Assembly (NCBI GenBank): GCA_039649175.1 | Contig: JBBWZS010000036.1 | Span: 1-12,795, forward strand | DNA: 12,795 nucleotides | DNA from: DATAQC01 sp039649175 | GTDB lineage: Bacteria > Actinomycetota > Acidimicrobiia > Acidimicrobiales > AC-14 | Direction of reading: 5' to 3' | Shown here: one piece after another, positions 1-5,996 of the stretch | How the letters are laid out: each line of letters begins with the position of its first letter | Numbering within the stretch: position 1 is the first letter of the stretch | Translations under genes and position numbers: made by a program | Notes under the pieces: generated by a model | Seen by the model: the letters and a program-made list of their open reading frames with translations, nothing else | Told to the model about the DNA's origin: nothing | Database searches by the model: none

Positions 1-936
1 GCTGAGGACGCCTTCGGTGACATGGACTTCAAGGTGGCGGGCACGGCCGAGTTCGTGACGGCCCTGCAGCTCGACACCAAGATCTCCGGCCTGCCCGCCG
101 ACGTGCTGGGCAAGGCGTTGCAGCAGGCCTACCAGGCCCGCCTGCAGATCCTCGAGGTCATGCACTCGGCCATCGCCGCCCCCCGCGAGTCGGTGGCCAC
201 CTCGGCGCCCAAGATCGTCAGCTTCGAGATCCCTCTCGACCGCATCGGCGAGGTCATCGGGCCCAAGGGCAAGGTCATCAACACCCTGCAGCAGGAGACG
301 GGCGCCGACATCAACGTCGACGACGACGGCACCATCGGCACCGTCACCATCGGGGCCAAGGAGGGCACGGCGGTCGCCGACGCCCAGAAGCGCATCGAGC
401 TGATCCTCAACCCGCCCACCGCCAGCGTCGGTGAGATCTACACCGGCAAGGTCGTGAACATCACCAAGTTCGGCGCCTTCGTCAACATCCTCCCCGGACG
501 TGACGGCCTGCTCCACATCTCCAAGCTGGGCAAGGGCAAGCGCGTCGAGCGGGTCGAAGACGTGCTGTCGCTCGGTGTCGAGATCGAGGTGATGGTCGAC
601 GACGTCGACCCCCAGGGCAAGGTGGCGCTCTCACCCGTCACCGACCTGGTCGGCGGCGGTGGCGACGGTGACGGCGGCTCGCCCCGGCCCGAGCGGGCCG
701 AGCGCGGTGGTGACCGCTCGTCACGCGGCGGTTCCCGCAGCGCGGCCCCGCCCGCCGACGGCCCCACGGGCGGCGGCGACCGTGAGTTCGTCTCCTTCGA
801 GGAGTCGTTCCAAGGTGAGGCTCGCCAGGCGTTCGGTGACCTCGGTCCCGAGGCGGCGGGAGCGCCGGCACGGGGCGGCGACGAGAGCCGCGGCCCCCGG
901 CGCAACTCCGGCCCTCGCCGGTCCAACCGGCGGTAG
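1..936 (+). CDS. pnp: Polynucleotide phosphorylase, C-terminal part (5' end outside window)
   Basis: This is a 3'-5' exoribonuclease that uses phosphate to degrade RNA and can also add 3' tails. The frame is open from base 1 and begins inside the protein with AEDAFGDMDFKVAG, a strongly conserved stretch at the end of the second RNase PH-like core. About 311 residues are visible. A KH domain follows, with its GPKG loop at visible residues 87-90, and then an S1 RNA-binding domain at roughly 144-212 (GEIYTGKVVNITKFGAFV...). The last ~95 residues are a low-complexity tail rich in Gly, Arg, Pro and Ser, ending in a basic RRSNRR, with a more ordered-looking island near REFVSFEESFQGEA. The catalytic core lies to the left of the window. 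The M16 peptidase gene begins 7 bp after the stop, so the two are probably co-transcribed. Identity is secure from KH plus S1 plus the core remnant. Confidence 0.97.
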   Translation, partial: AEDAFGDMDFKVAGTAEFVTALQLDTKISGLPADVLGKALQQAYQARLQILEVMHSAIAAPRESVATSAPKIVSFEIPLDRIGEVIGPKGKVINTLQQETGADINVDDDGTIGTVTIGAKEGTAVADAQKRIELILNPPTASVGEIYTGKVVNITKFGAFVNILPGRDGLLHISKLGKGKRVERVEDVLSLGVEIEVMVDDVDPQGKVALSPVTDLVGGGGDGDGGSPRPERAERGGDRSSRGGSRSAAPPADGPTGGGDREFVSFEESFQGEARQAFGDLGPEAAGAPARGGDESRGPRRNSGPRRSNRR

Positions 937-943
937 TCGCCTG

Positions 944-2188
944 GTGATCCAGACCACGCGTCTGGCCAACGGAGTACACGTGGTGACCGAGGCGATCCCC
1001 GGGTCGCATTCGGTCACCACCGGGTTCTGGGTCGACGCCGGCTCGCGCGACGAGGGGCCGACCCAGGTGGGCGCCTCGCACTTCCTCGAGCACCTGCTGT
1101 TCAAGGGGACGGCGACGCGCAGCGCCCGCGAGATCGCCGAGTCGGTCGAAGCGGTGGGGGGCGACATGAACGCCTTCACCACCAAGGAGTACACGGCGTT
1201 CTACACCCGCCTCATCGACACCGACCTCGACCTCGGCCTCGACATCCTCTCCGACATCATGTGGGCGCCCGCCCTGCGGCCCGACGAGATCGAAGCCGAG
1301 CGCCAGGTGATCCTGGAGGAGATCCTCATGCACGAGGACGAGCCCTCCGACCTGGTGCACGACCTGTTCGCGGAGACGCTCTACCCCGACCATCCCCTCG
1401 GCCGGGAGGTGCTGGGCGACAGGTCCACGATCCTGGCCATGACCCGCGACGACATCGCCGGGTACTTCGACGCCCTCTACCGGCCCGAAGCCATCGTGGT
1501 GGCGGCAGCCGGAAACGTCGACCACGATCGGGTGGTGGCCGGCATCGAGTCGCGCCTCGACGGCCGCACCGGCAGCCGCCCGGAGCGCACCCGGCCGCAG
1601 CTGAGCCCGGCCCGCCCCCTGGCCGTCAGCAACCGTCCCACCGAGCAGGCCCACGTGGTGGTCGGCACCAGGGCGCTGGCCCGCGACGACGACGACCGCT
1701 ACGCCCTCAACGTGGTCAACGAGGTGCTCGGTGGGGGGATGTCGAGCCGCCTGTTCCAGGAGATCCGCGAGAAGCGGGGGCTGGTGTACACCGTGTACTC
1801 CTACCGGGCCGCCTACGTGGAGAGCGGCTACCTCGCTGTCTACGCGGGCACGTCTCCGGCCTCGGTGCACGAGGTCCTCGACCTCATCAACGTCGAGCTC
1901 GACCGCCTGGTCGACGCCGAGATCACCGACCGGGAGCTGGCCATCGCCAAGGGGCACGTGAAGGGCTCACTGGCGCTGTCCCTCGAGGACTCGGCCGGGC
2001 GCATGAGCCGCATCGGGCGCAGTCAGCTGATCCACGGGTATGTCCCGAGCTTCGACGAGCTGGTGGCGCGCACCGAGGCGGTGACACGGGCCGATCTCCG
2101 ACGGGTCGTGGAGAAGGTCGTCACCGGCGACCGCATCCTGGCCGTGGTGGGCCCGTTCACCGAGGACGTCTTCACCGCCGACAACTAG
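944..2188 (+). CDS. M16 family zinc metallopeptidase (processing-peptidase-like)
   Basis: A 414-residue peptidase of the insulinase/mitochondrial-processing-peptidase family (M16B-like). The inverted zinc motif HFLEH is at residues 46-50 (His46, catalytic Glu49, His50). The distal ligand is Glu126 in ERQVILEEI, exactly 76 residues after His50, the spacing expected for this family. The second half carries the conserved GMSSRLFQEIREKRG segment near residues 265-279. The frame is open far upstream inside pnp, but similarity to the family starts at VIQTTRLANGVHVVTE, so GTG 944 is chosen; it lies 7 bp after the pnp stop. No strong Shine-Dalgarno is visible, and translation may depend on coupling to pnp. 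No signal peptide is seen, so a cytoplasmic location is likely. The pnp-M16 pairing is common in actinobacteria and many other bacteria. The physiological substrate is unknown. Confidence 0.94.
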   Translation: MIQTTRLANGVHVVTEAIPGSHSVTTGFWVDAGSRDEGPTQVGASHFLEHLLFKGTATRSAREIAESVEAVGGDMNAFTTKEYTAFYTRLIDTDLDLGLDILSDIMWAPALRPDEIEAERQVILEEILMHEDEPSDLVHDLFAETLYPDHPLGREVLGDRSTILAMTRDDIAGYFDALYRPEAIVVAAAGNVDHDRVVAGIESRLDGRTGSRPERTRPQLSPARPLAVSNRPTEQAHVVVGTRALARDDDDRYALNVVNEVLGGGMSSRLFQEIREKRGLVYTVYSYRAAYVESGYLAVYAGTSPASVHEVLDLINVELDRLVDAEITDRELAIAKGHVKGSLALSLEDSAGRMSRIGRSQLIHGYVPSFDELVARTEAVTRADLRRVVEKVVTGDRILAVVGPFTEDVFTADN

Positions 2189-2241
2189 TCCCGGCCGCCG
2201 ATGGGGGCCCGGTCCCCCACGGGTCTGGCCCAGGTCCACCT

Positions 2242-2250
2242 TGGTACTGT
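2242..2250 (+). promoter_or_regulatory. Extended -10 promoter-like box for dapB (probably leaderless)
   Basis: TGGTACTGT reads as a TGn extension followed by a TANNNT -10 hexamer (2245-2250). The hexamer ends 7 nt before ATG 2258, so transcription would start at or within a base or so of the start codon. No Shine-Dalgarno lies in the 2189-2257 spacer, and no convincing -35 is visible. A near-identical box precedes dapA (8846-8854). Assignment is inference from position and pattern. Confidence 0.5.
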
Positions 2251-2257
2251 CAGCCCG

Positions 2258-3046
2258 ATGACCATCCGGGTGGGCGTGTTCGGGGCGGGGGGGCGCATGG
2301 GCTCGACGGTGTGTCGGGCGGTGGCCGCCGACCCCGAGCTCGAGCTGGTGGTGGCCGTCGACCCCTTCCACTCGGGGATCGACCTCCGCCAGGTGAGCGG
2401 GGCCGACGTGGCCGGCCAGATCGCTCCCGATGCCGATGCCCTGGCGGCGGCCGGGGTAGAGGTGGCCGTCGACTTCACCACCGTGGGGGCAGCCCGGGAG
2501 AACCTGTCCTGGTGCGCCGACCACGGCGTGCACGCGGTGGTGGGCACCACCGGGTTCGAGCCCGCCGACCTCGACGAGCTGGCCCGGCGGTTCACGTCGA
2601 GCAACTGCTTCGTGGCCCCGAACTTCGCCATCGGGGCGGTGTTCATGATGCGCTTCGCCGAGCTGGCCGCCCCGTGGTTCGACACGGCGGAGATCATCGA
2701 GCTGCATCACGACGCCAAGGTCGACGCCCCGTCGGGAACGGCCATGCTCACCGCCTCCCGCATGGCGGCGGCATCGTCGGTCTGGGGGGACGACCCCACC
2801 CAGTCGGTGGTCGTCGAAGGCGCCCGGGGAGGCGTCGGACCGGCGGGGATCAGGGTCCACTCGGTCCGCCTCCGCGGTCTGGTGGCCCACCAGGAGGTGC
2901 TCCTGGGCACGACGGGCCAGACCCTCACCATTCGCCACGACTCCACCGACCGGGCATCGTTCATGCCCGGCGTGTTGCTGGCGGTGAAGGCGGTGGCCGA
3001 CAAGCCCGGGCTCACCGTCGGACTGGACACCCTTCTCGGCCTCTGA
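2258..3046 (+). CDS. dapB: 4-hydroxy-tetrahydrodipicolinate reductase
   Basis: Cytoplasmic NAD(P)H-dependent reductase that converts 4-hydroxy-tetrahydrodipicolinate to tetrahydrodipicolinate in the diaminopimelate/lysine pathway, acting directly after DapA. The 262-residue length is normal. The N-terminal Rossmann motif is VFGAGGRMG (residues 7-15), followed by GTTGF at 96-100. The catalytic segment ELHHDAKVDAPSGTA has His150, His151 and Lys154, with the same spacing as His159, His160 and Lys163 of the E. coli enzyme. The start chosen is ATG 2258, immediately before TIRVGVFGAGG. An upstream in-frame ATG at 2201 would add 19 residues with no resemblance to the family. The 69-bp gap after the M16 gene and the -10-like box suggest independent transcription. 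DapA is encoded about 5.8 kb away on the same strand, separated by a minus-strand block. Confidence 0.97.
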   Translation: MTIRVGVFGAGGRMGSTVCRAVAADPELELVVAVDPFHSGIDLRQVSGADVAGQIAPDADALAAAGVEVAVDFTTVGAARENLSWCADHGVHAVVGTTGFEPADLDELARRFTSSNCFVAPNFAIGAVFMMRFAELAAPWFDTAEIIELHHDAKVDAPSGTAMLTASRMAAASSVWGDDPTQSVVVEGARGGVGPAGIRVHSVRLRGLVAHQEVLLGTTGQTLTIRHDSTDRASFMPGVLLAVKAVADKPGLTVGLDTLLGL

Positions 3047-3071
3047 CGGGCCGCTGTCTCAGACCAGAGGC
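3039..3071. terminator. Possible weak bidirectional terminator between dapB and dedA
   Basis: A perfect 7-bp inverted repeat, GCCTCTG (3039-3045) and CAGAGGC (3065-3071), spans the dapB stop codon with a 19-nt loop. It sits at a convergent junction, where dapB and the minus-strand DedA gene end 45 bp apart. There is no U-tract on either strand and the loop is long, so this is only a candidate. Confidence 0.25.
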
Positions 3072-3091
3072 GTGGATGCCGGGTCGGCCGT

Positions 3092-3754
3092 TCAGCCGGC
3101 GCCGTGGTCGGTGACCTCGGCCGCCCGCCGCTGACGCAGGACCCACCACACGAAGGTGGCGACCAGGGCGGCGGCAACCACGTAGGTCACCGGCTTGAGC
3201 CACTTGTCGACGGTGTGCCACTGGCTTCCCAAGCCGTAGCCGGCGGCGGCCAGGGCAAAGGTCCAGGGCAGGCAGCCGGCGACCGTGTAGATGCTGAACT
3301 TGGTGAACTTCATCCGGGCCACGCCCGCGGGGAGGCTGATGAAGGTCCGCACCACCGGGAGCAGCCGGGAGGCGAACACGGCCACGTCGCCGTGCTGGGC
3401 GAACCAGGTGTCGGCCCGGTCGACGTGGTGGGGCTTGAGGCGCAGCACCCGCCAGAGCCACGACTGCGATCCGGGCTTGGCGGTGACCATCCGGTCGATC
3501 AGCGGTCGCCCGCCCCGGTAGCCGACACCCCAGGCGATCCACGAGCCGATCAGGTTCCCGATGGTGCCGAGAACGGCCACGACCACGAAGTTCAGAGGTT
3601 TGTGGCCGGCGGCGACGCTGGTCACGAAGGCGGTGTTGGCCAGTGCTCCGCCCAGCAGCATGGTGACCTCACTGGGAACGGGGATGCAGGCCGACTCGGC
3701 CACCATGAGCAGAAAGACGGCCAGGTAGCCGTTGTCCACGATGAACTGCTGCAC
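3092..3754 (-). CDS. DedA family (VTT domain) membrane protein
   Basis: A 220-residue integral membrane protein of the DedA/SNARE-associated (VTT) family. Family members are implicated in undecaprenyl-phosphate or phospholipid translocation and in envelope homeostasis. Diagnostic segments are ESACIPVPSEVTMLLGG (residues 20-36), a re-entrant-type motif, GNLIGSWIAWGVGYRGGR (66-83), and SRLLPVVRTFISLPAGVARM (129-148) with Arg130 and Arg136. Several hydrophobic segments follow, the last at about 187-205, before a short basic and polar tail. The start is GTG 3754, supported by a strong GGAGGGG ribosome-binding site 6 nt upstream. It lies downstream of the bldC-like gene on the same strand, 147 bp away. 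The exact lipid substrate cannot be read from the sequence. Confidence 0.93.
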   Translation of the reverse strand: MQQFIVDNGYLAVFLLMVAESACIPVPSEVTMLLGGALANTAFVTSVAAGHKPLNFVVVAVLGTIGNLIGSWIAWGVGYRGGRPLIDRMVTAKPGSQSWLWRVLRLKPHHVDRADTWFAQHGDVAVFASRLLPVVRTFISLPAGVARMKFTKFSIYTVAGCLPWTFALAAAGYGLGSQWHTVDKWLKPVTYVVAAALVATFVWWVLRQRRAAEVTDHGAG

Positions 3755-3760
3755 GCCAGT

Positions 3761-3767
3761 CCCCTCC
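3761..3767 (-). promoter_or_regulatory. Shine-Dalgarno site for the DedA gene
   Basis: GGAGGGG on the minus strand ends 6 nt before GTG 3754 and fixes that start codon. It contrasts with the neighbouring minus-strand genes, which have a -10-like box at this distance and no Shine-Dalgarno. This implies that the DedA message has a 5' leader or is part of a longer transcript. Confidence 0.75.
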
Positions 3768-3863
3768 GATCGGTGATCCCCCGGACCGACGGTACCGGCT
3801 CAGCGGCGCCGCCCCGAACCGGCGGCCGCCGAAAATCGCCGCCAAGGTCCTGAGCACGACCAA

Positions 3864-3885
3864 CTCGAGCAACGTGATGCTCGAG
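3864..3885. repeat. Inverted repeat between the bldC-like and DedA genes
   Basis: CTCGAGCA (3864-3871) and TGCTCGAG (3878-3885) form a perfect 8-bp inverted repeat with a 6-nt loop. It lies 16 bp past the bldC-like stop and about 110 bp before the DedA start, both on the minus strand. It could be a terminator stem for the bldC-like transcript (no U-tract follows) or an operator for a dimeric regulator. The rest of the 3755-3901 spacer holds a GC-rich 12-bp palindrome at 3820-3831 and no gene I can support. Confidence 0.45.
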
Positions 3886-3901
3886 GAGGTGGCACCAGGC
3901 A

Positions 3902-4150
3902 CTAGGTCACGTTGTCGTCCGGCTGGTGACGGCGGCGGCGGGCCGAGCCCGATGCCATCGTCTGCATCACCACCGCCACATCGGTGCGGGCGAAACGCCG
4001 GTGGCCCCCGAGGGTGACCAGGCAACCGATGCGCCCCTGATCGGCCCACCGGTTGACGGTCTTGGGAGACACGTGAAGCAGGGTGGCGACCTGGCCGGGT
4101 GTGAGGTACTCGACTTCGTCTCTGTCACCCGTCCGGGCGGCCGTTGTCAT
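3902..4150 (-). CDS. BldC-like small DNA-binding protein (MerR/excisionase-type HTH)
   Basis: An 82-residue protein made almost entirely of one winged-helix DNA-binding domain. The region from EYLTPGQVATLLHVSPKTV (residues 14-32) through NRWADQGRIG to TLGGHRRF (46-53) matches the layout of Streptomyces BldC, including the wing hallmark LGGHRRF. BldC represses developmental genes and binds DNA cooperatively without a MerR effector domain. Homologues are widespread in actinobacteria, including non-sporulating ones. The C-terminal tail is short and basic (RRRR at 71-74) and then polar. ATG 4150 is the start. A TAGGAC box ends 6 nt upstream, suggesting a leaderless transcript, although read-through from the VTT-like gene, which ends 38 bp upstream, is also possible. 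The target here is unknown. The flanking membrane-protein genes and the inverted repeat at 3864 are natural candidates. Confidence 0.88.
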   Translation of the reverse strand: MTTAARTGDRDEVEYLTPGQVATLLHVSPKTVNRWADQGRIGCLVTLGGHRRFARTDVAVVMQTMASGSARRRRHQPDDNVT

Positions 4151-4156
4151 GGACGT

Positions 4157-4162
4157 GTCCTA
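4157..4162 (-). promoter_or_regulatory. Possible leaderless -10 box of the bldC-like gene
   Basis: TAGGAC on the minus strand ends 6 nt before ATG 4150. It has the TA of a -10 hexamer but C in place of the important final T, so it is weaker than the boxes before dapA, dapB, ndh and the VTT-like gene. Its spacing to the start codon is identical to three of those. Confidence 0.3.
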
Positions 4163-4188
4163 CCCACCCAGCGAGGTGGCCAAGCCCC

Positions 4189-4884
4189 TCATCGTGGTTG
4201 ATTCGGCAATTGGCGGTCGTCGTCGTCGCCCAGATCGCTCCCAGGATCGCGCTCGAGCTCATCGATGGGCGGAATGTCCGAACCCCCCTGGAGGCGGTTG
4301 AGCACCAGGGAGACCACGACCAGGCTCACGGTGACGACCGTCGTGGCCACCACATGGCGGCTGAAGAGGCCGAGGACGGCGTCGACCGGCCGGCCCAGCA
4401 GGTCGCCCGAGAGACGCAGGACGGACACGGTTGTCAGCGTCCCCACCACGTTGACGATCAGGAAGGGGATGAACGGCATCCCCGTCGCCCCGGCCAGGGA
4501 ACAGACGGCCACCCCGGGGAACAGGAACACCATCGGGTAGGCGGCCTTGGTGAACACCCGCTCGGTGAACGTCACCAGCACGCCACCACCCCCCTTGTGC
4601 TCCAGCCAGCGGATGGCCCTGTCGCCGTACCACCAGCCGAGGAGCCAGTAGAGCGGGTCGGAGAGCACCCGCCGGAAGGTCCCGACAACCAGGAACGGGA
4701 CCAGGCTCACGTGGCGGGCCAGGATGAGGTTGCGGTTGCGGGCGTCGAGGACGATGAGCAGCAGCGGGTGGCGGGTGGCCAGGGGCCCGGTGAGGGCGGT
4801 GGCGATGGTGCCGGCGGTGGCCGTGACCACGATGGCGGTGACGAGGAGCCTGAGCTTGATCCGGCTGGGGCGCCCTCGCTGCAC
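4189..4884 (-). CDS. Divergent VTT/DedA-like membrane protein
   Basis: A 231-residue membrane protein. Hydrophobic segments lie near residues 11-32, 38-47, 60-70, 115-131, 137-155 and 176-196. Features resembling the DedA/VTT fold are SDPLYWLLGWWYGDRAI (75-91), reminiscent of the glycine/tyrosine-rich loop of DedA proteins, and FPGVAVCSLAGATGMPFIPF (122-141), which resembles the second VTT motif with its AG...M pattern. The arginine typical of DedA SRF/R-P is absent. The C-terminus after ~198 is cytosolic-looking and strongly acidic (a run of four Asp at 220-223). The start is GTG 4884, with TAGCGT ending 6 nt upstream and no Shine-Dalgarno. The bldC-like gene follows 38 bp downstream. Family assignment is by motif resemblance; an unrelated membrane protein remains possible. 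Function unknown, perhaps lipid transport. Confidence 0.72.
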   Translation of the reverse strand: MQRGRPSRIKLRLLVTAIVVTATAGTIATALTGPLATRHPLLLIVLDARNRNLILARHVSLVPFLVVGTFRRVLSDPLYWLLGWWYGDRAIRWLEHKGGGGVLVTFTERVFTKAAYPMVFLFPGVAVCSLAGATGMPFIPFLIVNVVGTLTTVSVLRLSGDLLGRPVDAVLGLFSRHVVATTVVTVSLVVVSLVLNRLQGGSDIPPIDELERDPGSDLGDDDDRQLPNQPR

Positions 4885-4890
4885 CCGACG

Positions 4891-4896
4891 ACGCTA
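4891..4896 (-). promoter_or_regulatory. Leaderless -10 box of the VTT-like gene
   Basis: TAGCGT on the minus strand ends exactly 6 nt before GTG 4884. The same hexamer at the same distance precedes ndh (8810-8815). No Shine-Dalgarno is visible between it and the start codon. No clear -35 is seen. Confidence 0.5.
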
Positions 4897-4927
4897 GGCG
4901 CGCTGGGCGACCCGCAAGGGAACGGCC

Positions 4928-4942
4928 GGCGGCGGAGCCGCC
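4928..4942 (-). terminator. GC hairpin after the lipoprotein gene
   Basis: GGCGGC (4928-4933), a 3-nt loop and GCCGCC (4937-4942) form a perfect 6-bp stem 6 nt beyond the lipoprotein stop codon on the minus strand and upstream of the VTT-like promoter box. It lacks a U-tract. Its location at the end of the ndh-ligase-lipoprotein unit suggests termination or protection of the 3' end. The same stem with a different loop occurs twice after rnj. Confidence 0.4.
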
Positions 4943-4948
4943 AGAGGT

Positions 4949-5971
4949 TCAGGGTTGCAGGATCTGCAGCTCGCCTGCCGGGGTGGCGCCGGCGACGAAC
5001 ACCAGGCCGGTGGTGGCGTCGACGGCCACGCTGTTGGGCTGGCTCACGGTGGGAAAGGTGGCGACCCTCTCGGGGGTGCCCGTGGCGATGTCGTACTCCA
5101 CCAGCTCGTTGCGGGCGGTGAGCGTGACCCACAGGTGCTGGCGGCCGCCGTCCACGGCGAGGCCGTAGGGCGCGCCGGCGACGTCGACGGTGCCCGATTG
5201 GGCCAGGGGTTGGTCGGTGTAGACGATGACCTTGTCACCCTGGGTGTCGGCCACGTAGTACCGACCATCGGGCCCCGACACCACGTGGGTCGGGCCCACG
5301 CCCGATGCGATGGTGCCGACCGGTTGCAGGGTGGTGGCGTTCACCACGGCCATCTGCCGGGCCCGGACACCCACGACGGCCACTGTCCGGCTGTTGGTGG
5401 CCAGACCTCCCGGCTGGGCGGGCATGGGCAGGACGGTGGTCACCCGGCCTCCCTCGATGACCGACAGGGAGTCGGCCATCTCGTTGCCGGCGAACACCCG
5501 GCCGGCGGCGGCGGCGGCGTCGTGGGGCTGGCGGCCGACGGGCGTGGTGGAGGTGACGGCCCCCGACGCCAGGTCGACGGTCTCCAGGTTGTCCGACCCC
5601 TCGGTGGGCGCCAGGACCAGATGGGTGGCGGGGTCGAGCTCCAAGTGGCGGGGTGCGCCCGTGAGCGGGACCCGCCGCACCACGGCGCCGTCATGGTCGA
5701 CGACCACCACCCCGTCAGGCCCCTTGCCGGCGATGGCCACCAGGCCGGTGACGGTGTCGGCCACCATGCCCTCCAGGCTGGCGCCCAGGACGACGACCTT
5801 CCCGGCCGGCGTCACCGAGGCGGGAGGGGGCTTGGCCGGCTCGGGTGTGTCGGTGCGCGCGGCGGTGCCGGCGTCGGACCCGCAGGCCGACGCCACCGCC
5901 GTCAGGGCGGCGACGACGGCGACAGCGATGGCGACACGGGGCGGGCGGAGACGGCGGGGGCGGATCGTCAT
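4949..5971 (-). CDS. Beta-propeller lipoprotein (YncE/YVTN-like)
   Basis: A 340-residue exported protein. The N-terminus has an arginine-rich n-region (RPRRLRPPR), a hydrophobic segment at 13-27 and a lipobox-like ASAC ending at Cys30, so it is probably a lipoprotein on the outer face of the membrane. The -3 residue is Ala rather than the usual Leu or Val. A Pro/Thr-rich linker follows. From ~52 to the end the chain repeats a beta-blade pattern of about 42 residues, recognisable by six strand-opening turns such as GAPRHLELDP, GVGPTHVVSGPDG, GAPYGLAVDGG and SQPNSVAVDATTG. This is typical of YncE/NHL propellers, which bind proteins or ligands. ATG 5971 is chosen because it directly precedes the signal sequence; the frame is open further upstream, overlapping the ligase gene. 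It lies 25 bp after the ligase stop, probably in the same operon. The ligand is unknown. Confidence 0.85.
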   Translation of the reverse strand: MTIRPRRLRPPRVAIAVAVVAALTAVASACGSDAGTAARTDTPEPAKPPPASVTPAGKVVVLGASLEGMVADTVTGLVAIAGKGPDGVVVVDHDGAVVRRVPLTGAPRHLELDPATHLVLAPTEGSDNLETVDLASGAVTSTTPVGRQPHDAAAAAGRVFAGNEMADSLSVIEGGRVTTVLPMPAQPGGLATNSRTVAVVGVRARQMAVVNATTLQPVGTIASGVGPTHVVSGPDGRYYVADTQGDKVIVYTDQPLAQSGTVDVAGAPYGLAVDGGRQHLWVTLTARNELVEYDIATGTPERVATFPTVSQPNSVAVDATTGLVFVAGATPAGELQILQP

Positions 5972-5996
5972 CGGCTCAGTCTGGTCGCCGGCGGGG

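Noticed and set aside
659..943. Upstream extension of the M16 peptidase frame into pnp
   Set aside because: It would overlap the PNPase tail in another frame and adds Arg/Ala/Pro-rich sequence unlike the family. Homology begins right after GTG 944.
2202..2219. TGGGGG-N6-CCCCCA hairpin upstream of dapB
   Set aside because: A 6-bp stem with no U-tract in GC-rich DNA is weak evidence for a terminator. The position also fits unstructured spacer.
1261..3114. 617-codon plus-strand frame across the M16 gene and dapB
   Set aside because: Arg/Gly/Pro-rich out-of-frame reading. The other frame encodes two enzymes with intact catalytic residues.
3669..4049. Minus-strand open frame across the DedA start and part of the bldC-like gene
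   Set aside because: It overlaps two supported genes in a different frame and contains only Gly/Arg/Pro-rich sequence with no motif.
5936..5971. Twin-arginine signal in the lipoprotein N-terminus
   Set aside because: The n-region is arginine-rich, but the residues after the RR pair do not fit the RRxFLK-type consensus. A Sec-type lipoprotein signal is the simpler reading.
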